Notes: a model not told the origin generated them from the sequence alone. A stretch of DNA of 33,185 nucleotides from Tepidibacter mesophilus (GCF_002724055.1 NZ_BDQY01000028.1:1-33185); one strand, 5' to 3'; positions 16,642 to 23,981 are shown, numbered from the stretch's first letter. Numbers and translations are program-made.

Positions 16642-17172
16642 ATGTATAATTTTTATAAAGCATGTAAATATCCTTATTTTATTAACATACCAATGTATAA
16701 TCCATATAATTACTACTTTAAAACGCCAATGTATAATTCAAACGTTTCAAAACAATTTACTAAACTGAAGGATTATGGACCAGAACCATTTGTAGTGAAT
16801 ATTGATGAGGCTACTAAACGAAACAATACTTATCGTACAGCTTTATGGACAGGAGATAATTTGCAAGTCACCTTAATGAGCATCAAAGTTGGAGATGACA
16901 TAGGTTTAGAAGTTCATCCTACAGTCGACCAATTCATACGTATTGAAGAAGGTCAAGGACTTGTTCAAATGGGTGATAGAAAAGATAAGTTGAATTATCA
17001 AGAAAAAGTCTATGATGATTTCGCAATCATGGTACCTGCTGGTAAATGGCATAATATAACCAATACCGGTAATAAACCACTTAAATTGTATGCTATATAT
17101 GCACCACCTGAGCATCCACGTGGTACCGTTCATCAAACAAAAGCAGATGCACAAGCTGCTGAAAAAAAGTAA
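16642..17172 (+). CDS. Cupin-domain protein with Tyr-rich N-terminus
   Basis: A 176-aa protein. Residues 1-32 are rich in Tyr, Pro and Asn ('YKACKYPYFINIPMYNPYNY'), unlike usual cupins. From about 45 on there is a single small beta-barrel cupin domain: 'GLEVHPTVDQFIRIEEGQG' carries motif 1 with His92, Gln97 and Glu102/103, and 'MVPAGKWHNITNTG' carries motif 2 with His137. These are likely metal ligands. The C-terminus has 'YAPPEHPRGTVHQTKADA', typical of a widespread small-cupin group. Start ATG 16642 follows AAAGGAG at 8 nt; the ATG 24 nt earlier lies before that site. The Tyr-rich head could suit a spore-coat or surface role, which is inference. Confidence 0.85.
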   Translation: MYNFYKACKYPYFINIPMYNPYNYYFKTPMYNSNVSKQFTKLKDYGPEPFVVNIDEATKRNNTYRTALWTGDNLQVTLMSIKVGDDIGLEVHPTVDQFIRIEEGQGLVQMGDRKDKLNYQEKVYDDFAIMVPAGKWHNITNTGNKPLKLYAIYAPPEHPRGTVHQTKADAQAAEKK

Positions 17173-17203
17173 GGTAATTAATATCGAAGTAGACTATACA
17201 CAA

Positions 17204-17262
17204 GTCTAAAAAACAGCTTTCTAGGGTAATATCAAATTCCCATAGAAAGCTGTTTTTTAGAC
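17204..17262. terminator. Strong bidirectional terminator after the cupin gene
   Basis: A 20-bp perfect stem (17204-17223 with 17243-17262) has AAAAAACAGCTTTC and its complement, extended by GGG/CCC in the loop. It separates the cupin gene from the convergent flavoprotein gene. Confidence 0.92.
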
Positions 17263-17343
17263 AACATATAAAACTAACCCCTGTGCATTAAATCAACTGT
17301 TTCCATATGTGTTTTGATTCAAAGATAATACTATAAATATATT

Positions 17344-17979
17344 CTATCTGATAAAATTCGTAAATATCTTACTTTCCCTTTGTGGATTTTTTACTGTATT
17401 TTTTCCATTTTCAATCAATTGCATAATCCATGCCATATTTTTACCCAGCACTCTCATTATTTGAACACCTTCTTCATCTTGTAATGCTTCTCCAGGATTA
17501 GTTCCATGAATAACATTCCAGTAATTCGAAGTAGGCATAATCATTTCTGAATAATTAATGTAATTATTTAGCTGATTAAAGGTAGGAACTCCTCCGGAAC
17601 GCCTTACAGCAACTACAGATGCTCCTACCTTATGTCTTAACATACCATCATTTACATTTGTAACCACAAAAGCTCTATCTAAAAATGATTTCATAGTTCC
17701 ACTTATGGCCGAATAATACACAGGAGATCCTAAAATAACTCCATCTGTTTCTTTCATTTTTTGAATCCATCCATTAACTTCATCATCCTTAATTGCACAC
17801 TTTTCATTTTTGTTTTTAGAACAATATCCGCATGCAATGCATCCTTTAATTGTCTTGTCGCCAACATGAATTATTTCTGTATCTATACCTTCTTTTTTAA
17901 GTTCATCTGCAACTATTTTTATCGCATGATAGGTATTTCCTTCTTTTTTTGGACTTCCATTAAAAGCTAAAACTTTCAT
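17344..17979 (-). CDS. Iron-sulfur flavoprotein / NADPH-dependent FMN reductase family
   Basis: A 211-aa flavodoxin-fold oxidoreductase. The FMN phosphate loop is 'GSPKKEGNT' (8-16). A compact Cys motif C47-x2-C50-x2-C53-x7-C61 is characteristic of iron-sulfur flavoproteins and could hold a 4Fe-4S cluster. 'LGSPVYYSAISGTMKSFLDR' completes the FMN site. Such proteins pass electrons, or reduce quinones, nitro compounds or oxygen species, in anaerobes. Start ATG follows AGGAAGGGG. It is divergent from an HxlR regulator, the usual arrangement for HxlR-controlled oxidoreductases. A short ORF overlaps its start by ATGA. Confidence 0.9.
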   Translation of the reverse strand: MKVLAFNGSPKKEGNTYHAIKIVADELKKEGIDTEIIHVGDKTIKGCIACGYCSKNKNEKCAIKDDEVNGWIQKMKETDGVILGSPVYYSAISGTMKSFLDRAFVVTNVNDGMLRHKVGASVVAVRRSGGVPTFNQLNNYINYSEMIMPTSNYWNVIHGTNPGEALQDEEGVQIMRVLGKNMAWIMQLIENGKNTVKNPQRESKIFTNFIR

Positions 17980-18092
17980 CTTATTCCCCTTCCTAATTCA
18001 TTAATTCTTTTATTATATTTTGTAATTTCATTGTAGATTCTAATAATAAAGCTAGAATGATTTTCAATCCTTTCATAATATCCATCCGTCAT
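17976..18092 (-). pseudogene. Short ORF fused by ATGA overlap to the flavoprotein gene (probable gene remnant)
   Basis: A 38-codon ORF (MTDGYYERIENHSS..., ending INELGRGIR) stops in the TGA that overlaps the flavoprotein ATG. It has no good ribosome binding site. About 75 bp upstream, a perfect AAGGAGGTG plus ATG (start at 18184) opens only five codons (MKSLF, 18167-18184). I read these as the two ends of a gene lost by internal deletion between the HxlR and flavoprotein genes. A leader peptide is the other possibility. Confidence 0.35.
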
Positions 18093-18196
18093 ATTACTAT
18101 CTTATATTTCAAATCATTGCTATACAATTTGTTTGAAAAAACTGTTTTTATTTTAATAGTTGTCTGTTAAAATAAACTTTTCATTCTTTCACCTCC

Positions 18197-18256
18197 TTGT
18201 ATTTCTTATTTACCTATTGTATAATTAAATAACTTTAAAAGTAAGTATGCACTTTT
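18197..18256 (+). promoter_or_regulatory. Promoter and possible HxlR operator
   Basis: TTGTAT (18197-18202) and a perfect TATAAT (18220-18225) are 17 bp apart and point at the HxlR gene. Just downstream, AAAAGT (18237-18242) and ACTTTT (18251-18256) form an inverted repeat over the likely transcription start, a suitable place for autorepression. Confidence 0.6.
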
Positions 18257-18288
18257 TTGTTAGATACTATCTAAAAGGAGAGTATTAA

Positions 18289-18624
18289 ATGATTAATAAT
18301 AATGATAATAATATTGTGAACATTAAACCATTTTCATATGCCATGTCATTAATCGAAGGTAAGTGGAAAATGCATATTTTATTTTGGTTATGGAAAACAA
18401 AGATACTACGCTATGGAGAGTTAAAAAGAGCTTTAGGAAATATAACTCATAAAATGTTAAGTAATCAGTTAAAAGAATTGGCTGCTGATGGACTAATTAT
18501 TCGTGAAGAATATCCTCAGGTTCCACCAAAAGTAGAATACTGTTTATCAGAAAAAGGACTATCCCTTATGCCTGTTATGCAAGCTCTTTGTATTTGGGGG
18601 CATGAACATATTGATGATAAATAA
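18289..18624 (+). CDS. HxlR-family transcriptional regulator
   Basis: A 111-aa winged-helix protein of the HxlR/YodB class. The diagnostic start of the domain, 'AMSLIEGKWKMHILFWL', is followed by the recognition region 'LRYGELKRALGNITHKMLSN' and the wing 'REEYPQVPPKVEYCLSEKG', ending 'ICIWGHEHI'-like. Members sense electrophiles, disulfide stress or aldehydes, often via a Cys; Cys residues here are only in the C-terminal half (about 87 and 103). Start ATG follows AAAAGGAGAG. Likely controls the divergent flavoprotein gene. A terminator lies about 45 bp downstream. Confidence 0.92.
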   Translation: MINNNDNNIVNIKPFSYAMSLIEGKWKMHILFWLWKTKILRYGELKRALGNITHKMLSNQLKELAADGLIIREEYPQVPPKVEYCLSEKGLSLMPVMQALCIWGHEHIDDK

Positions 18625-18669
18625 AATCCATTTATAAACTAAGAATAAAATATATACTAACCCAACTTA

Positions 18670-18716
18670 AAAAAAGCCTGTCAAAGTGATTCGATATCAC
18701 ATCGGCAAGCTTTTTT
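18670..18716 (+). terminator. Terminator after the HxlR gene
   Basis: AAAAAAGC (18670-18677) pairs with GCTTTTTT (18709-18716), with an inner helix GTGAT/ATCAC (18686-18690 with 18696-18700). T-run on the plus strand. Confidence 0.8.
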
Positions 18717-18777
18717 GAAATTCCTCTACTCTTATTTCTAGATATAATTCTATCTTTTAATTCACTCATAACTATTC

Positions 18778-18909
18778 TTAATTATTTTGTTTTGCGCCAG
18801 TAATAGTAAATATTAAACCTATCAACATTTTCTGCTTATATGGTTCAAATTTAACCATATCATAGAGGACATAACTTTTGAATATAGTTATACCTTTACT
18901 ACCTATAGT
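18778..18909 (-). pseudogene. Tail of a decayed membrane-protein gene
   Basis: An open stretch of 43 codons without a start ends in 'YDMVKFEPYKQKMLIGLIF' and 'TITGAKQNN' before TAA. It looks like a last TM helix with a short cytoplasmic tail. In-frame stops close it upstream, and a possible start (ATGAATGATACAAAG, near 18945) leads to a stop after nine codons. The parent family is not recognised. The rest of the 18625-19030 gap holds only the two terminators. Confidence 0.3.
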
Positions 18910-18979
18910 TTTTTATGTTATCAACTCATTATCCACTTTGTATCATTCATTATTATTTTTAACAATGAAAATTCATAAA

Positions 18980-19002
18980 AAAAGCACCCTTCGGATGCTT
19001 TT
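18980..19002 (-). terminator. Terminator after the SH3-protein pair
   Basis: AAAAGCA (18980-18986) pairs with TGCTTTT (18996-19002), with an inner CC-TTC-GG. On the minus strand a run of T follows (complement of 18977-18983), 28 bp past the gene stop. Confidence 0.8.
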
Positions 19003-19030
19003 AAATCAATTTGTAATTAAGATTAATTTT

Positions 19031-19366
19031 TTAATAGTTAATCCAAACCCATGTTATTCCACCAACAGTTTCTTCTGAACTTTTTATAACTTTTACTTTA
19101 TGACCATGATTCAATTTAGCTACAACCTTAGAATTGACAGAAGGCGTTTTTCTAACATTTAAATAACTCCAACTCTCTGTATCATCTAATTGAACTGTTG
19201 CTATTGCAATACTACCACCTTCAGATTCATATTTTAAAAAAGATTTAGCTACATAACCACATTTTCCGTTTTCGGGATGAGCATAAGCTTTTTGATCGGA
19301 TAAACTATATATAGCTGTTAAAGTAAAAAGAGCTATAAGTACACAAGATAAAATTTTGTTTTTCAT
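19031..19366 (-). CDS. Small secreted protein with bacterial SH3 domain
   Basis: A 111-aa protein with a Sec signal peptide (MKNKILSCVLIALFTLTAIYSL, cleaved after about AYA at residue 29). One SH3-like domain of the SH3b/YgiM type follows, with the landmark 'YLNVRKTPSVNSKVVAKLNHGHKVKVI' (quoted here in parts: 'LNVRKTPSVNSKVV') and terminal 'WVWINY'. SH3b domains bind cell-wall peptides or glycans. Start ATG follows AAAGGGGG. It is 26 bp behind another SH3 protein in the same direction; the pair looks like an old tandem duplication. Confidence 0.8.
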   Translation of the reverse strand: MKNKILSCVLIALFTLTAIYSLSDQKAYAHPENGKCGYVAKSFLKYESEGGSIAIATVQLDDTESWSYLNVRKTPSVNSKVVAKLNHGHKVKVIKSSEETVGGITWVWINY

Positions 19367-19392
19367 AAATTAGTCCCCCTTTAATCTATTAA

Positions 19393-19701
19393 TTAGCATA
19401 CTGAACCAATATAACGTTTAGCTACCCAACCACTTCTACCTTCACCTGCATCTACATAAGTTATTTTACACCAATCTCCTCTAATTTCAGTTACATTAAC
19501 TATATGACCTCTACTTATTGAATCAATAGCAGTATAGTTTTTTCCAGGACCGCTTCTAACATTTAATTCATCTGCAGTTACTTCACCAATTCCAATATAA
19601 TCTACAGCATAAACTCTATTAATAGAGTTATCTGTAAAAGGAATACTGTTTACAGATAGAATTGTACCTGCCATTAAAATAGCAGCTATAAATTTTTTCA
19701 T
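19393..19701 (-). CDS. Small secreted protein with bacterial SH3 domain
   Basis: A 102-aa protein with a signal peptide (MKKFIAAILMAGTILSVNSI, cleavage near VYAVD at about residue 33) and one SH3b domain: 'ADELNVRSGPGKNYTAIDS' is the classic N-terminal signature, and 'GWVAKRYI' closes the fold. It ends with a Cys after one near 'DWCKI', which may form a disulfide outside the cell. I chose the ATG at 19699-19701, behind AAAGGGGG; an upstream in-frame ATG would add 40 residues without signal-peptide character. Partner of the next gene. Confidence 0.82.
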   Translation of the reverse strand: MKKFIAAILMAGTILSVNSIPFTDNSINRVYAVDYIGIGEVTADELNVRSGPGKNYTAIDSISRGHIVNVTEIRGDWCKITYVDAGEGRSGWVAKRYIGSVC

Positions 19702-19908
19702 TTCAAATTCCCCCTTTTTCTTTTGTATTATTTGAATTTTATTGTTCAATAATGTAAATTCTAGCAATAATTCGAAACCCCTCTTCATACAAACACAAAA
19801 AATTTTTTTCTCTATTTTCATGTGTTAAATATCTATTTTTATGATATTGTGAAGTTCTTTTGTGTTCTTCTCCATAGTTTAAATATTTATATACTGTTGC
19901 TATACTTT

Positions 19909-20281
19909 ATGGATAGACTTCCTTTTAAACGTAACTTCTATGTTCCTTTACAAATTGCTTTTAATACTGGCATGAGAGCTTCAGAAGTATATGGTTTTAC
20001 TTGGGATTACATAGATATTGAAAAAGGAAAAATTAAAAATGAAGAATTAAATATCTACTAATAGCTTAAAGTATTTGAGTAGAGTTATAAACTATAAGCT
20101 TGGTATTAATTTTAATTTCCATTCTTTAAGACATACTTATGCTACTATACTTTTAGAAGCAGGCGCAAATATAAAAGATATTCAAACCAGATTAGATCAT
20201 AATAAGTTGTCAACAACTATGAACGCTTATTTACATGCTACAAGCAAAATGAATGAAGATAGTTCAATTAGGTTTGAGTAA
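19909..20281 (+). pseudogene. Frameshifted, shortened tyrosine integrase (catalytic domain)
   Basis: Two overlapping frames make up the C-terminal half of a phage/ICE-type tyrosine recombinase. Piece 1 (19909-20061) has the first catalytic Arg in 'IAFNTGMRASEVYGFTWDYI'. Piece 2 (about 20052-20281) has the H-x-x-R box 'FHSLRHTYATILLEAGA', a degenerate 'RLDHNKLSTT' in place of L-G-H, and the nucleophile 'MNAYLHAT'. The N-terminal arm and core-binding domains and roughly 40 residues between the pieces are gone. It marks the left edge of the accessory region. The inverted and repeated GGTGGCAAAT motif just downstream is common behind such genes. Confidence 0.85.
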
Positions 20282-20304
20282 TCTTTAAACTCTAAAGTAA
20301 AGTA

Positions 20305-20349
20305 ATTTGCCACCGAGCGAAAATCGACGGTGGCAAATGGGTGGCAAAT
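20305..20349 (+). repeat. GGTGGCAAAT repeats and hairpin downstream of the integrase
   Basis: ATTTGCCACCG (20305-20315) pairs perfectly with CGGTGGCAAAT (20328-20338), and a second direct copy GGGTGGCAAAT follows at 20339-20349. The 13-mer ATGGGTGGCAAAT (20337-20349) recurs exactly at 25351-25363. Probably part of an integrase 3' end or attachment region. Confidence 0.55.
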
Positions 20350-20697
20350 CATTAAATTTTTAATATAAAAACGGCTCAACGTCAGTTATTTATTTACTAT
20401 CTTAGCTACAGTTTCAACATTTGTTTTGGAAGTTTATTAATACTAAGACCATAAATATTAAAGCAACCCCACTAAGGCATCCTTTGAATTTAGGGACTCT
20501 TGAATGTAAAACTTTAAGTCGAGCATATACTCATGTTCCTGCTATCAGTTGTTTTTTCTATATATAACCATAATATTTAAGTTTTTACTACGCTTTATCA
20601 TTTGAACTTTCCTGAATTTTTTGTAATTTTAACATCTTATTATATACACAAAATATTTTAGCTACCAGTCTCATCACATATTAGATACTGTGCAATA
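20350..20697. other. 348-bp gap with unresolved coding debris
   Basis: No intact gene. A patch with better base balance (about 20455-20560) reads on the plus strand as 'LRHPLNLGTLECKTLSRAYT' and on the minus strand as 'GCLSGVALIFMVLVLINFQN' followed by a stop. Only one can be real; both look protein-like. I take it as debris of an unidentified gene. The remainder is AT-rich. Confidence 0.3.
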
Positions 20698-21735
20698 TCA
20701 CTCCTCATCTTCAATATTGATCTTAACAATTTGATATTCCATTGTTCCCAATCCTATTTTTTCTGCATGTATAAGAGATGGCCTGCCTTTCTCAAAAAGT
20801 TTTTCCCCGCTGTCTTTTTGAACTAAGTCTAAACATGCAGTATCCAAGGCAACAGGGTCTTTTCCTGCTAGAATACCGATATTACCTGCAATTGGTTTCA
20901 TAGTTGCCCCAACGCAGTCGCACTCTTCGGTAATATTATGAACAAAGGTAATATATATAATATCCTTACCTTTTGATGCTCCATAGGCGTACTCAGAAAG
21001 TTTCTCAAGAAAATGGGATCCTCCCCAGGTGTTTTCAATTGCACCTTTAGGACAAACAGCGATACATCCCGCACAGCCAATACATTTACTCTCATCAATT
21101 ACTGCAGTATCTGGAGTTTGGATAGCACTAAAGTTGCATTTATTCACACAAATACCACAGGATATACATTTTTCAGCATCTACTATAGGAGATATACCAG
21201 AGTGCTGTTCTAGCTTTCCACCTCTAGCAGCAAAACCCATAGCAAGCTGTTTTAGAGCACCACCAAATCCAGCTGCTATGTGTCCTTTAAAATGACTCAT
21301 AACAATAAACTGTTTGAATTTCCCATATCCCTTACCTATTTTGCATTTGTTGATGTAGTCTTTATTTATTTCTATTTCGTCATACTCAGTTCCAATGTCT
21401 CCGTCAGCTATTATAATCGGAATCTGTGTGAAGCCATGAGCCTTTGCTGTTTCAATATGCAGTTCTGTAGTAGTCCTTGAACCCCTATACAGTACATTGG
21501 TTTCGATATAAGATGGAGATACTCCCTTTTCTTTCAGATAATTTATTGTCTCATCATAGCAATTTGAAGGCATAAAGGTTTTATTCCCTTTTTCACCAAA
21601 ATGAACCTTTATAGGTACTTCTTTTTCAAATCTATGCTCAGCTTCTGATACTACTTTTTTCAAAAGTTCCAAAGCATCTTTTCCAAGCTTATTATAATCT
21701 GATTGTGAGTTTTTAATAAAATATACTTTGCTCAA
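20698..21735 (-). CDS. DUF362-type protein with two 4Fe-4S ferredoxin motifs
   Basis: A 345-aa cytoplasmic protein. The N-terminal half is a DUF362 domain ('VHFGEKGNKTFMPSNCYDE', 'FKGHIAAGFGGALKQLAMG'). At residues about 190-240 two ferredoxin motifs follow: C-x2-C-x2-C-x3-C in 'CISCGICVNKC' and in 'CIGCAGCIAVCPKG'. The tail has 'DPVALDTACLDLV', typical of the family. It probably carries electrons for an unknown redox reaction. The start is TTG (21733-21735) seven nt behind GAAGGTG. It stands alone within mobile-element debris and looks intact. Confidence 0.85.
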   Translation of the reverse strand: MSKVYFIKNSQSDYNKLGKDALELLKKVVSEAEHRFEKEVPIKVHFGEKGNKTFMPSNCYDETINYLKEKGVSPSYIETNVLYRGSRTTTELHIETAKAHGFTQIPIIIADGDIGTEYDEIEINKDYINKCKIGKGYGKFKQFIVMSHFKGHIAAGFGGALKQLAMGFAARGGKLEQHSGISPIVDAEKCISCGICVNKCNFSAIQTPDTAVIDESKCIGCAGCIAVCPKGAIENTWGGSHFLEKLSEYAYGASKGKDIIYITFVHNITEECDCVGATMKPIAGNIGILAGKDPVALDTACLDLVQKDSGEKLFEKGRPSLIHAEKIGLGTMEYQIVKINIEDEE

Positions 21736-21801
21736 GTTAAAACACCTTCTTTTATAAATTTGCTAACCTAGGTTATAAATATTTTGGATTGTCAACATTT
21801 T

Positions 21802-21918
21802 TTAAGACACTTTTTTGTCGCACATCAACAACCTATATTCTACAGGGCTAAGATAATCTAATGACCTGTGTATTCTATACTTATTATACCAATTTACATA
21901 ATCAAATAATTCATCTTC
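21802..21918 (-). mobile_element. C-terminal remnant of an IS3-family transposase (OrfB)
   Basis: A 38-codon open stretch without a start reads 'DYVNWYNKYRIHRSLDYLSP' then 'VEYRLLMCDKKVS' and stop. This is the highly conserved end of IS3/IS150-group OrfB, just after the DDE catalytic core. Only this tail remains, followed by TGTTGACAATC that may be the element's end. Its upstream side abuts the broken end of the Fic gene, so the insertion and a later deletion probably truncated Fic. Confidence 0.85.
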
Positions 21919-21947
21919 TTAAAAATAGTTATAATATAATTGTCTAA

Positions 21948-22343
21948 TTAAGTATAGCCTATCCAAGCACTTATTAAAACATTTACATTTCTATATATCC
22001 CTGCATTTTCATTGTTTATACTTTTTAAAATAATATAATGAAGGTTTTTAATAACTGTTTCACTAATGTCTATATCTTTTCTTACTATATCTTCTATATA
22101 ATCTATTGCTTCTTTATGATTTATAACTTCTAAATGCTCCTTTAGTGTTTTTCCTTTTCCTATTGTGATTCCATCTTCAAGTACAACTTTTGTTTCTGTT
22201 ATTGTTAATGTATTTCCTTCTATAGCATTAGAGTTATATGTCAATTCTACATCATAATATTTCTTTAAATTATCTATTGTAGTTTTTGAAAAAGGTCTTT
22301 TACTATCTAATAGTTGTTTCTTTTTATCTATTTCTTCAAACAT
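21948..22343 (-). pseudogene. Truncated Fic-family (AMPylation) protein
   Basis: 131 residues of the N-terminal part of a Fic protein, normally about 250 aa or more. The regulatory helix motif S/T-x3-E-G/N is visible as SNAIEG (38-43), followed by the Fic fold start 'TLTITETKVVLEDGI' and 'KEHLEVINHKEAIDYIED'. The sequence 'NAGIYRNVNVLISAW' is where relatives continue toward the catalytic H-x-F-x-D/E-GN-G-R box, which is absent. The end runs into the IS3 remnant. Start ATG (22341-22343) follows AAGGTGG; a GTG three codons earlier lies within that site. Without the catalytic box it cannot AMPylate. Confidence 0.85.
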
Positions 22344-22613
22344 AAAGTCCACCTTATTAGTTTTGTTAGTTTAAATATAATTTTATCATATCTATAGTTA
22401 TTTTACCCTCTATTATTAATCTCAGATATCCAATTTTTTATGATGAGTATGAAATTATATTCCTATTTAAATCTTTGATAAGAATAATTTCTGTTACAAA
22501 TTTCAAAAAAGTCTACATTTAAAATCTTCAAAAGAAGACTTTTTTATAAAATTAAGTTCTATAATCTATTTTCTTAATTTTGATTTTTCTCATGCTAACC
22601 AAAGCCAAAAAAT

Positions 22614-22803
22614 AAATGGTATTAAAATGTTAGGTAATGATTTAAACGTTTTTCTATAAAACTTGTATTACAGCGTTTTAATATCCGTTAAGAAAGTTCG
22701 TTGTTTGACCGCTAGGGAGTTTAGAACTTTTAGGATATTCAATAAGATGTAATCCTTAGTTTTATAAAAACGTTAACACATTACCGTTATTTTAATCCCA
22801 TTT
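22614..22803. repeat. 190-nt imperfect foldback (MITE-like or structured RNA)
   Basis: Nested complementary arms run almost without break: 22614-22619/22798-22803, 22621-22627/22790-22796, 22633-22639/22779-22785, 22645-22653/22766-22774 (AACGTTTTT), 22656-22663/22758-22765, 22667-22671/22749-22753, 22680-22686/22733-22739 (AATATCC) and 22693-22699/22724-22730 (AAAGTTC). The 24-nt apical loop is GTTGTTTGACCGCTAGGGAG plus four bases. No ORF lies inside. It could be a miniature inverted-repeat element or an RNA; no known class is recognised. Confidence 0.65.
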
Positions 22804-22835
22804 GTTTTGCCAATAGGCACATGATTTTTAATTCA

Positions 22836-22928
22836 TTAATTTCTAACTATCCTAGCCACACACTCGACATGCGGTATCACATCACCCTTATACAATTTAA
22901 CAAATTCAACGTCTGCAGGCGTAAATAC
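22836..22928 (-). pseudogene. Decayed reading frame with a RumA/RlmD-like tail
   Basis: Open stretch 'FTPADVEFVKLYKGDVIPHV' then 'ECVARIVRN' and stop, with a frame break just upstream ('SMGDRK'). 'HVECVAR' resembles the very end of 23S rRNA uracil-5-methyltransferases of the RumA/RlmD type. The codons CAT GTC GAG there (10-mer at 22863-22872) recur in the remnant at 23566-23745. Such 3' ends are known insertion points of serine-integrase elements. Confidence 0.4.
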
Positions 22929-23034
22929 TTATTTCCTATCCCCCATTGAAACTAAAGTGTCAGGTTCTATTGATGATTTCTTATCAATTGTTATCAAAAT
23001 GCAAAACGCTTATGAGGAATAACGATTCTTATTT

Positions 23035-23439
23035 TCATTTATTTGGTAGTTCTTCAAACTTTGGTACTTTCTCAAGCTCAGTATCCCAATTTGCTTTGTT
23101 TGCATAATAGATATGTCCTTGCGGCTTTATGTTTATATCACTGTCAATACTTCCTGCAGGAACGACCAGTAATTTCCCATCCATTTGTATATTTGGCAAA
23201 GCCGATCCACAAGTAATACAAAAACTTTTTATGTGCCCTTCTGAACGAAAATTAAAGGTTTTAGATTTTTCTTGACCAGACAGCCACCTTAGCTTGGCCG
23301 TAGAAGAAAATAGATTAGCTGCATGCACTGAACCTGTATCTTTGCGACATCGCTCACAATGGCAAAGATAAAAATTTTCAAAATCTCCTTCTATTTCGTA
23401 AGTAACTTCACCACAAAGGCATGATCCTAAATATTTCAT
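23035..23439 (-). CDS. GFA / CENP-V-like zinc protein
   Basis: A 134-aa protein of the family named after glutathione-dependent formaldehyde-activating enzyme. Zinc ligands are in place: C7-x-C9 ('GSCLCGEVTYEI'), C26-x-C28-x2-C31 ('CHCERCRK') and C74-x2-C77 ('FCITCGS'). The fold ends with 'VPAGSIDSDINIKPQGHIYY' and 'NKANW'. Most members have no proven activity. Start ATG (23437-23439) lies behind GGGGGAG; a TTG two codons earlier is less likely. It lies between two RumA-like scars, so it may be cargo of a past element. Confidence 0.9.
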   Translation of the reverse strand: MKYLGSCLCGEVTYEIEGDFENFYLCHCERCRKDTGSVHAANLFSSTAKLRWLSGQEKSKTFNFRSEGHIKSFCITCGSALPNIQMDGKLLVVPAGSIDSDINIKPQGHIYYANKANWDTELEKVPKFEELPNK

Positions 23440-23565
23440 AATCAACTCCCCCTTCTTAATAACTTTATTGCTTCATTAAAAAAACTACACTGTTACTTTA
23501 TATTACCTCATTTTCAACATTTTAATATAGCATTCAACTTACTACACAATCTATCCATCAATAAC

Positions 23566-23745
23566 TTATCTTTTGTTAAATCGTCCAACCATTTTCGCAA
23601 AACGCACTTTGAATAGGTTATCTGAAAGTACTATTTCTGTTTCCACAGACTAGAAACACACGAGAATATCTGATTGAGTATGGGCTGAAACCCTTGATAC
23701 TATACACTATTTTCTTGTCAGCAGACAGACCGTCTCGACATGCAT
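23566..23745 (-). pseudogene. Stop-ridden remnant starting with a RumA/RlmD-like tail
   Basis: One frame of 60 codons, interrupted by two TAG, begins 'MHVETVCLLTRK' (TAG). This closely matches the C-terminus of RumA/RlmD-type uracil methyltransferases; an upstream 'TKIHT' in frame fits too. After the second TAG it continues 'SVETEIVLSDNLFKVRFAKM' and 'VGRFNKR' to TAA, which I cannot place. The 10-mer CTCGACATGC (23734-23743) is shared with the other scar at 22863-22872. Confidence 0.45.
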
Positions 23746-23889
23746 AGTATGTATTTTTGTTAAATTTAATTAAAATTAATTGTATCTAAATATAACTTAA
23801 AAACAGCTTAAAGCATTGAAATAACTTAAACTTATTAATTGTAAATACCTAAAAATATTTTATAAAAATTTACTGTATTTTCGCCAATG

Positions 23890-23918
23890 TTGGCAATGCG
23901 TTGGCAAGATGTTGGCAA
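23890..23918 (+). repeat. Three TTGGCAA direct repeats, 11-bp period
   Basis: TTGGCAA at 23890, 23901 and 23912, one helical turn apart, so all face the same side of the DNA. The motif is related to GGTGGCAAAT near 20330 and 25355. Likely integrase arm sites or an integrase 3'-end relic. Confidence 0.5.
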
Positions 23919-23939
23919 ATCAATAGCAATGAACCCCTT

Positions 23940-23981
23940 ATAAATCAAAGGCTGTGGCTTTTGCCATGGCTTTTGGTTTAT
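23940..23981 (+). promoter_or_regulatory. 19-bp hairpin that is perfect only as plus-strand RNA
   Basis: 23940-23958 pairs with 23963-23981 around a TTTT loop. In plus-strand RNA all 19 positions pair (15 Watson-Crick, 4 G-U); on the minus strand the four become C-A mismatches. The top is GTGGC-TTTT-GCCAT. No T-run follows, so terminator function is uncertain. Confidence 0.5.

Larger units (their letters stand above)
22344..23034. other. 691-bp gap: hairpins, foldback and gene debris
   Basis: Contains a terminator-like hairpin (AAAAAAGTCT 22504-22513 with AGACTTTTTT 22535-22544) not tied to a gene, a 190-nt foldback (22614-22803) and a decayed reading frame (22836-22928, minus). On the plus strand, 22950-23022 reads 'VSGSIDDFLSIVIKMQNAYE' then stop, a possible second fragment. 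No intact gene. Confidence 0.5.

Noticed and set aside
22650-22740. Foldback loop CTAGGGAG as part of a guanidine-I (ykkC) riboswitch
   Set aside because: Only a few bases match; the conserved ykkC core and a downstream transporter gene are missing.
23566-23745. In-frame TAG codons in several debris frames as a sign of amber recoding
   Set aside because: The same region shows TAA, TGA and frameshifts too, and intact genes here use all three stops; plain decay explains it.
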